This document shows, piece by piece, positions 59,380 through 64,000 of a DNA stretch of 64,000 nt; the first letter of the stretch is position 1; every line of letters starts with the position of its first letter. The notes below the pieces were generated by a model that was not told the DNA's origin, searched no databases, and saw only the letters and a list, made by a program, of their open reading frames with translations. The stretch is from contig CM038912.1 of assembly GCA_021904315.1 (NCBI GenBank), positions 11,929,061 to 11,993,060 of the forward strand, written 5' to 3'. The translations under genes and the position numbers were made by a program. This stretch comes from Sphagnum magellanicum. Lineage: Eukaryota > Streptophyta > Sphagnopsida > Sphagnales > Sphagnaceae.

Positions 59380-60960
59380 TGACTAGTCCACAAGGTATGG
59401 ACGAACTGTTCTAGGGACGCGACCATGAAGACGTCAACGATTAGGCAGAAAGGCTCAGTATGGCTGCTGAGGTGCAGGACTTCAATGCAGATAAACTTTT
59501 TAAGATCGCAAAGCTCAATCTGAGAGGCAGGGCCAAGGATTAGTACCGGAGGTTACAACCCGCCCCAGCTGATTGGGATGAACTGAGGACCCTCATCTTA
59601 CAGAAGTATGGAGGTGTGGACGCAGATGACATCAGAGTAAAACTTGATGCCATCAAGCAGGAGCCCAGGGAGAGGGTTCAGAGGTACTTCGAGCGTATGG
59701 ATAGGCTGTTCCAAAGGGGGAGAATCCCTGATGCCGAACAGCGAAGGAGATTTCTGGCTGGACTCAGGCCAGAAATTTGGAAATTATGTGTTGTTAGAAC
59801 TTTTGCTGACGTTGAGGAGCTGGTGGGTGCAGCCACCGAGCTTAAGCGAGTGCTGGGCAAACTTGGGGAGACTCCATTCGAGCCCCTCAGGGAGGAGCAA
59901 GAAGAGGGAGCAACTAAGGCGTCCATGGAACATCAGGTTGCCGCTTTGAATAATACTCTGATCAATTTCTTTAAGGGAGGTGTGCCGAACTCTATCCCAT
60001 CGCCTTTTTCTACCCTGTTTAGAGAATGTCAGGTCTGTAAGGGAAGGGACCATATAGCCACAATGTGTCCAAGGTTAAATGAGCCACGGCCAAAATGCGC
60101 CAAATGTGGCATGCCTCATAGGACAGAAAATTGTGGTGTGAAATGTTCTTTCTGTTTAGGTCTTGGGCATTCAGAAGACAGGTGTTGGAAGAAATCCAAG
60201 GATGGGAGATCAAATTCTAAAGCGGCGAATTTCCTTGAAGTATTGCTGGATGACGAAGCAGCTACTATACAACAGCTCGACAAGTTTTGTGAGAACGAAA
60301 ATGTGTTCTCACACACTCGCATACCCAGGCGAAGGCAACCGGTTGAATTGCCACCAGCAACTGCTGGACCGTCGACCGAGGCTGCCGGAGATGGCATTGG
60401 CACGAATCGGGAGCAATCCATCAGGTCAAAGATCCTCTTTCATTTCATCAAAGGGAAGATCTCCCTGACTCCAATGGAAACTGTGATGATGATACCAGGA
60501 GAATTGGAGCAACTGGAGAATTTAGTGAAGGTTGCTAGGAGGACGAAGGATGCAGAGATTGAAGGTGCTCAGGTATCGATGGTATCCGCAGCACCAACTG
60601 TGAGGAGAATCTGTGTCAACAAGATACACAAGAGTAAGACTTTGCATCTGTCAATCGAGATAAACAACTACCTTGTTAAGGGACTTGTTGACACTGGCGC
60701 ATCCATGTTTATCATGGCAGCTGCAGTTGTCAGGGAATTGGGTCTGATGCATTTGGTGGCTGGGTCTGAGACATACAAGACGGCTTCAGGCACCATGACC
60801 CAGGCCCTCGGCCAAATCGGAGAAGTGCCAATTAAGGTTGGCGGAGTACAATGCAATATGACCTTCATGGTTGTGGACACAGACAGCTATGATGTTTTGC
60901 TTGGGCTTGATCTGCTGATCAAAATTGGCGCGATCGTTGATGTTGAATAGAGGTTAATCC
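59380..60960 (+). pseudogene. gag: gag and protease region of gypsy copy 3 (fossil)
   Basis: The gag start MTSPQGMDEL is shared with copy 2. A long, mostly open stretch from about 59616 has the RVQRYFERMDRLFQRGRI segment, three zinc knuckles at about 60030-60185 (CQVC, CAKC, CSFC) and the protease motif DTGAS at 60690-60704 with its flanking strands. An acidic, Ser/Asp-rich linker follows to about 61450, as in copies 1 and 2. Confidence 0.87.
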
Positions 60961-61739
60961 AGGTTAGACGCGGTCCAGGTACCAATGTAGAAGTGCTACC
61001 ACTGACCGTGGTAAACTTGATGCAAAGGTCAGCCTCGAACACTGATGTTTGCAATGGAGATGGTGCCATGAAGCATGCGATTGGTAAATTGAATGCTGAG
61101 AACGGATTGTCGCCCTGGTATGCGCATGGCACTAGTCAACAAATGATTACTCATGAGTCTGGGTCAGATTATGACTCTAATGAGGACTCCGATGAGGGGT
61201 CTCAGCCGGGGATCCAGGTTGAAGGTGAGTCCGAATTTGGGGACACGGAGCTAGAGAACTTGGTGATGATGGAAGGCCCGCAACAAATCCTGCAACTGAC
61301 ACTACAGCATCAGGCTGATGATTTTATGAAAGAGGAAATTACAGATGCTGACGACTATGCTGACTGGATTCAATGGGCTGCTGATGGGGAGGGTCACAAG
61401 CAGAACCTCCCCGAAGCAGTGAATGCAACAGGAGAATCTATGTTGCTATAGGTTCAACGGATGGAGATCACTGCCTCTGGCAACAACGTCAGGGAGCAAA
61501 TCATTGATAATGTCAAGGGGGATGCAAGGTGGAAGGACATTTGCCAGAAGCTCAAAATTGATCAGGACCTCGACGAACTGAAGAGGCCATTACTTTGGAA
61601 GCTTCTGGAGAAATACCAGGATGTGTTTACCTGGAACAAAGGAGAGTTGGGGTGTTGTACAGTCGGGGAGCACTCAATCGACACGCAAGGATTTCCACCT
61701 TGTTGGGTAGCTCCTGGATGACTGTCATATTGGGAGGAG

Positions 61740-62960
61740 GCGGAAGTGAAACGCCAGATAGATGTGTTGGTGGACCTAGGCAAGATGAGACCAAGTGACT
61801 CAGAATATGCCTGTACGGTGACTTTGCCGGTGAAGAAGGATGGAAGCATGAGGTTCTGTGGGGATTACAGACCACTCAATTTACAGACCAGGAGGGACTC
61901 GTTCCCCATGCCCCTGGTTGATGATGTTATTTCCCAGCTGGGGAAGTCGGCTTGGTTTACTGCATTAGATCTACAGTCGGGTTTCTGGCAAATTCGCATG
62001 GCTCTTGAAGATGTGAAGAAAATTGCACTGGTCACTAAGACCGGGCTATATGACTGGACTGTCATGCCCTTTGGTCTCAAAAATGCCATTAGTACTTTCA
62101 CCAGAACAATGTCACTGGTCTTCAAGGAATTGGGAGGCGAATTCTTGAAGGTGTTTGTGAACAATCTCAATGTCCATAGCAAGAATTGGGAGGACCACCT
62201 TCAACACCTGGAAGCCGTGTTCGCCAAATTAAGGGAAGTAAACCTGAAACTGAATCCCGGGAAGTGTTGTTTTGCTGCCAGGAGCATCGCTTTCTTAAGA
62301 CATGTGGTCAATAGCGAAGGAACTAGGCCAGATCCTAGTAAAATTAATGTTGTAGTACATTTCCCTGTGTCGAAGACAGTCACCGATGTGAGGTCTTTTC
62401 TGGGACTAACAGGGTATTATCGAAACTATGTGCGAGGATACGCACGACTGGCGGTTCCACTATTCGAATTAACAAGGAAGGAAGTGGCTTTTGTATGGGA
62501 TTTGGGTTGTCAGGGTGCATTTGAAGCTCTGAAGGGGGCACTAGTGGCTGCTCCGGTGCTCATTCGACCTGACTTTGATAAGCAGTTCTGCCTTGATGTG
62601 GATTGGTCACCGAAGGGCGTCGGTGCCATCCTATCTCAAAGAGAAGGTAGGAAGGAAAAAGTTGTGGCATACGCCAGCAAGGGACTGACATCTGCACAAA
62701 AGAAATTCCATCCCATGGAGGGAGAATGTTATGCACTGATATGGGGCATCATGCACTTCCGTTAGTATCTGCATCGCACCCACTTTGTCCTGAGGACAGA
62801 TCACAAGCCACTGGAGTGGTTGGCAATGGTGTCCGATGCATATGGGAAAAGAGGACGTTGAATCGACATGCTCCAGGATTTCAGCTTCAAGATCCAACAT
62901 CGACCAGGCGTGAAACATGCTAATGTGGATGCGCTAAGCCGGAATCCCATGGGAGCTGCT
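61740..62960 (+). pseudogene. pol: Reverse transcriptase and RNase H region of gypsy copy 3 (fossil)
   Basis: A nearly continuous run shows RFCGDYRPLNLQTRRDSFPM, ALDLQSGFWQIRMA, TVMPFGLKNA, the palm block near 62150, SFLGLTGYYRNYVRGYARLA, then RNase H with FCLDVDWSPKGVGAILSQ and KFHPMEGECYALIWGIMHFR. The tail HRPGVKHANVDALSRNP closes the domain. This is the clearest pol region in the window for assigning the family. Confidence 0.88.
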
Positions 62961-63469
62961 GATGACAACGATTTTGGTTGTGAAATCCAGGACCTCGCGA
63001 ACAAACCAGGAAAGCCAATTGAGCCATTGGGAGGGATATTCTCTGCACAATATGGTAAGGAATTTGACTGGCTTGGCCTGAGGAGACGATCAGGACGACT
63101 GGGATAGCACTACGAATGTTGTTTTGGCATCAACCATTGGCGATGGCTGGAGGAGCATCAGCTGTGTATGCTTGAGGTGTTAACTGAGGCAAGTCACGAT
63201 GAGAAGGATGACTCACCTGGAGATGGAGATGAAGCTACTGTTGGAGAGGAAATTAGGGATTCGGAATCTTCCAAAAGAAAGCAGATCCTTAGGAGAGGAA
63301 AGACCAGATACTATGATAGAAAGCAACAGCTTGAGCTGGTACTGGCTGCCGAGGCGCTGTTGGAAGATGATGGACAAGGGACTCACGATGCAAGTTCTGG
63401 GTGTGAAGAAGCCCATACTGATGACACAAGCAAGACTGACATCTGGGAGGATGAGATTTGTATGGGACT

Positions 63470-64000
63470 ACTGAAGGAAGGCTTCATCCCACATGTTATC
63501 GATCTCCAGGAAAGCAAGAGAGTAAGGAAACGAGCAATGCACTATTGTTGGAGGAACGAAGGGCTTTACTTTAAAGGGTTGTGCGTGCCTAGACCTGAGG
63601 ATAGGTTGAAGCTGGTGACACAAATGCACGAAGATTTGGGGCACTTCGGGGAACAAAGGACTTTGGCAGAAATTTGCCAGCGGTACTTCTGGAATAATCG
63701 AACAGAATGTGTAAAGACAATTATCAGAACATGCCAGTAGTGCCAGCTGGTGAAGAGTGAAGGAAGCATTCGCTCTGGAGATGAGCTTTTGAAGAGCATC
63801 CCGATTTGTGACTAATTCCACCGAATTGCACTCGATACGGCTGGTCCACTACCTGAAACGAAAGCAGGAAATAAGTACATTCTAGTGGCCATCGACCACT
63901 ACTCTAAGTGGTGCGAGGCCAAGGCGGTGGCTGATCATGGGGCCAAGACTGTTGCTAGATTTCTGGAGGATGATCTAATCTGCAGGTATGGAGTTCCCAA
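63470..64000 (+). pseudogene. pol: Integrase region of gypsy copy 3, start only (fossil)
   Basis: The HHCC zinc-binding segment (HEDLGHFGEQRTLAEIC and the paired cysteines near 63730) and the beginning of the catalytic core (an IALDTAGPLPET-like stretch near 63826, then the IDHYSKWCE block near 63891) are visible before the window ends. Confidence 0.8.

Larger units (their letters stand above)
57779..64000 (+). mobile_element. Ty3/gypsy LTR retrotransposon, copy 3 (runs off the right edge, broken fossil)
   Basis: Same family in a diverged subfamily: 5' LTR, Met-tRNA primer-binding site, leader frame, gag with three zinc knuckles, protease, reverse transcriptase, RNase H and the first half of integrase. 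It continues past 64000. The frames are the best preserved of the three copies, with fewer than ten interruptions inside the window, but it is still broken. It appears to have inserted into the Helentron relic, whose minus-strand coding continues up to its left border. The left border is placed at the TG near 57779 from where that coding stops; this is uncertain by about 30 bases. The 3' LTR is outside, so no age can be given. Confidence 0.88.

Noticed and set aside
1-64000. CRISPR arrays, operons, ribosome-binding sites or other bacterial features
   Set aside because: Plant-type retrotransposons, intron-like splice signals and CACTA elements place the DNA in a plant nucleus; the tandem repeats seen have no spacer-repeat pattern.

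Overview
The window looks like repeat-dominated nuclear DNA from a seed plant with a very large, gene-poor genome. A gymnosperm is the best guess, but that is inference. The plant assignment rests on three Ty3/gypsy LTR retrotransposon copies whose primer-binding site matches initiator-methionine tRNA, several CACTA-like DNA transposons with AGGT-rich subterminal blocks, two copies of a short inverted-repeat MITE, and a decayed SQUAMOSA-promoter-binding-protein-like (SPL) gene fragment with a miR156-type site. No intact host gene, tRNA, rRNA or CRISPR array was found. Outside the retrotransposons the sequence is strongly AT-rich and almost all open frames are short.

Layout. 1-9923: AT-rich sequence with a MITE at 8433-8624. 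9929-17233: a full-length but broken gypsy copy with both LTRs, flanked by a short target duplication. 17238-18177: a GC-richer block that may be an unrelated LTR. 18181-21198: a CACTA-like element with CTC on both sides and an internal 181-bp tandem repeat. 22810-24710: a second CACTA-like element. 24711-26600: degenerate CTAGGGG-type repeats with a second MITE copy. 26600-32000: unassigned sequence with a three-unit tandem repeat near 30.6-31.0 kb and a small CACTA-ended MITE at 32011-32164. 32169 to about 37930: a second gypsy copy, with 5' LTR through RNase H. 37931-40247: AT-rich sequence with nothing recognised. 40248-41114: an isolated LTR relic on the minus strand between 38-bp direct repeats. 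About 41.6-42.47 kb: the SPL fragment, minus strand. 42.5-44.9 kb: unassigned, ending in a relic of a gypsy 3' end.

The most interesting region is 45.79-57.78 kb. Read on the minus strand, it holds a decayed rolling-circle transposon: a DUF6570-like stretch, a Rep/HUH nuclease with an HDHG motif and a tyrosine segment, a Pif1-type helicase, and then an endonuclease/exonuclease/phosphatase (EEP, APE-like) domain. That layout is the Helentron/Helitron2 type rather than the usual plant Helitron. Between its helicase and its nuclease lies a 5.6-kb CACTA-like element (46474-52071, AAT on both sides). That element itself contains a 2.2-kb CACTA-like element (47639-49860), whose inverted relative is the copy at 22810-24710. 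A third gypsy copy begins at about 57.78 kb, apparently inserted into the Helentron relic, and runs off the right edge inside integrase. The order of events is therefore Helentron first, then the outer CACTA-like element, then the inner one, with the gypsy insertion also after the Helentron.

The gypsy family also carries a conserved leader reading frame between the primer-binding site and gag, which standard Ty3/gypsy elements do not have.
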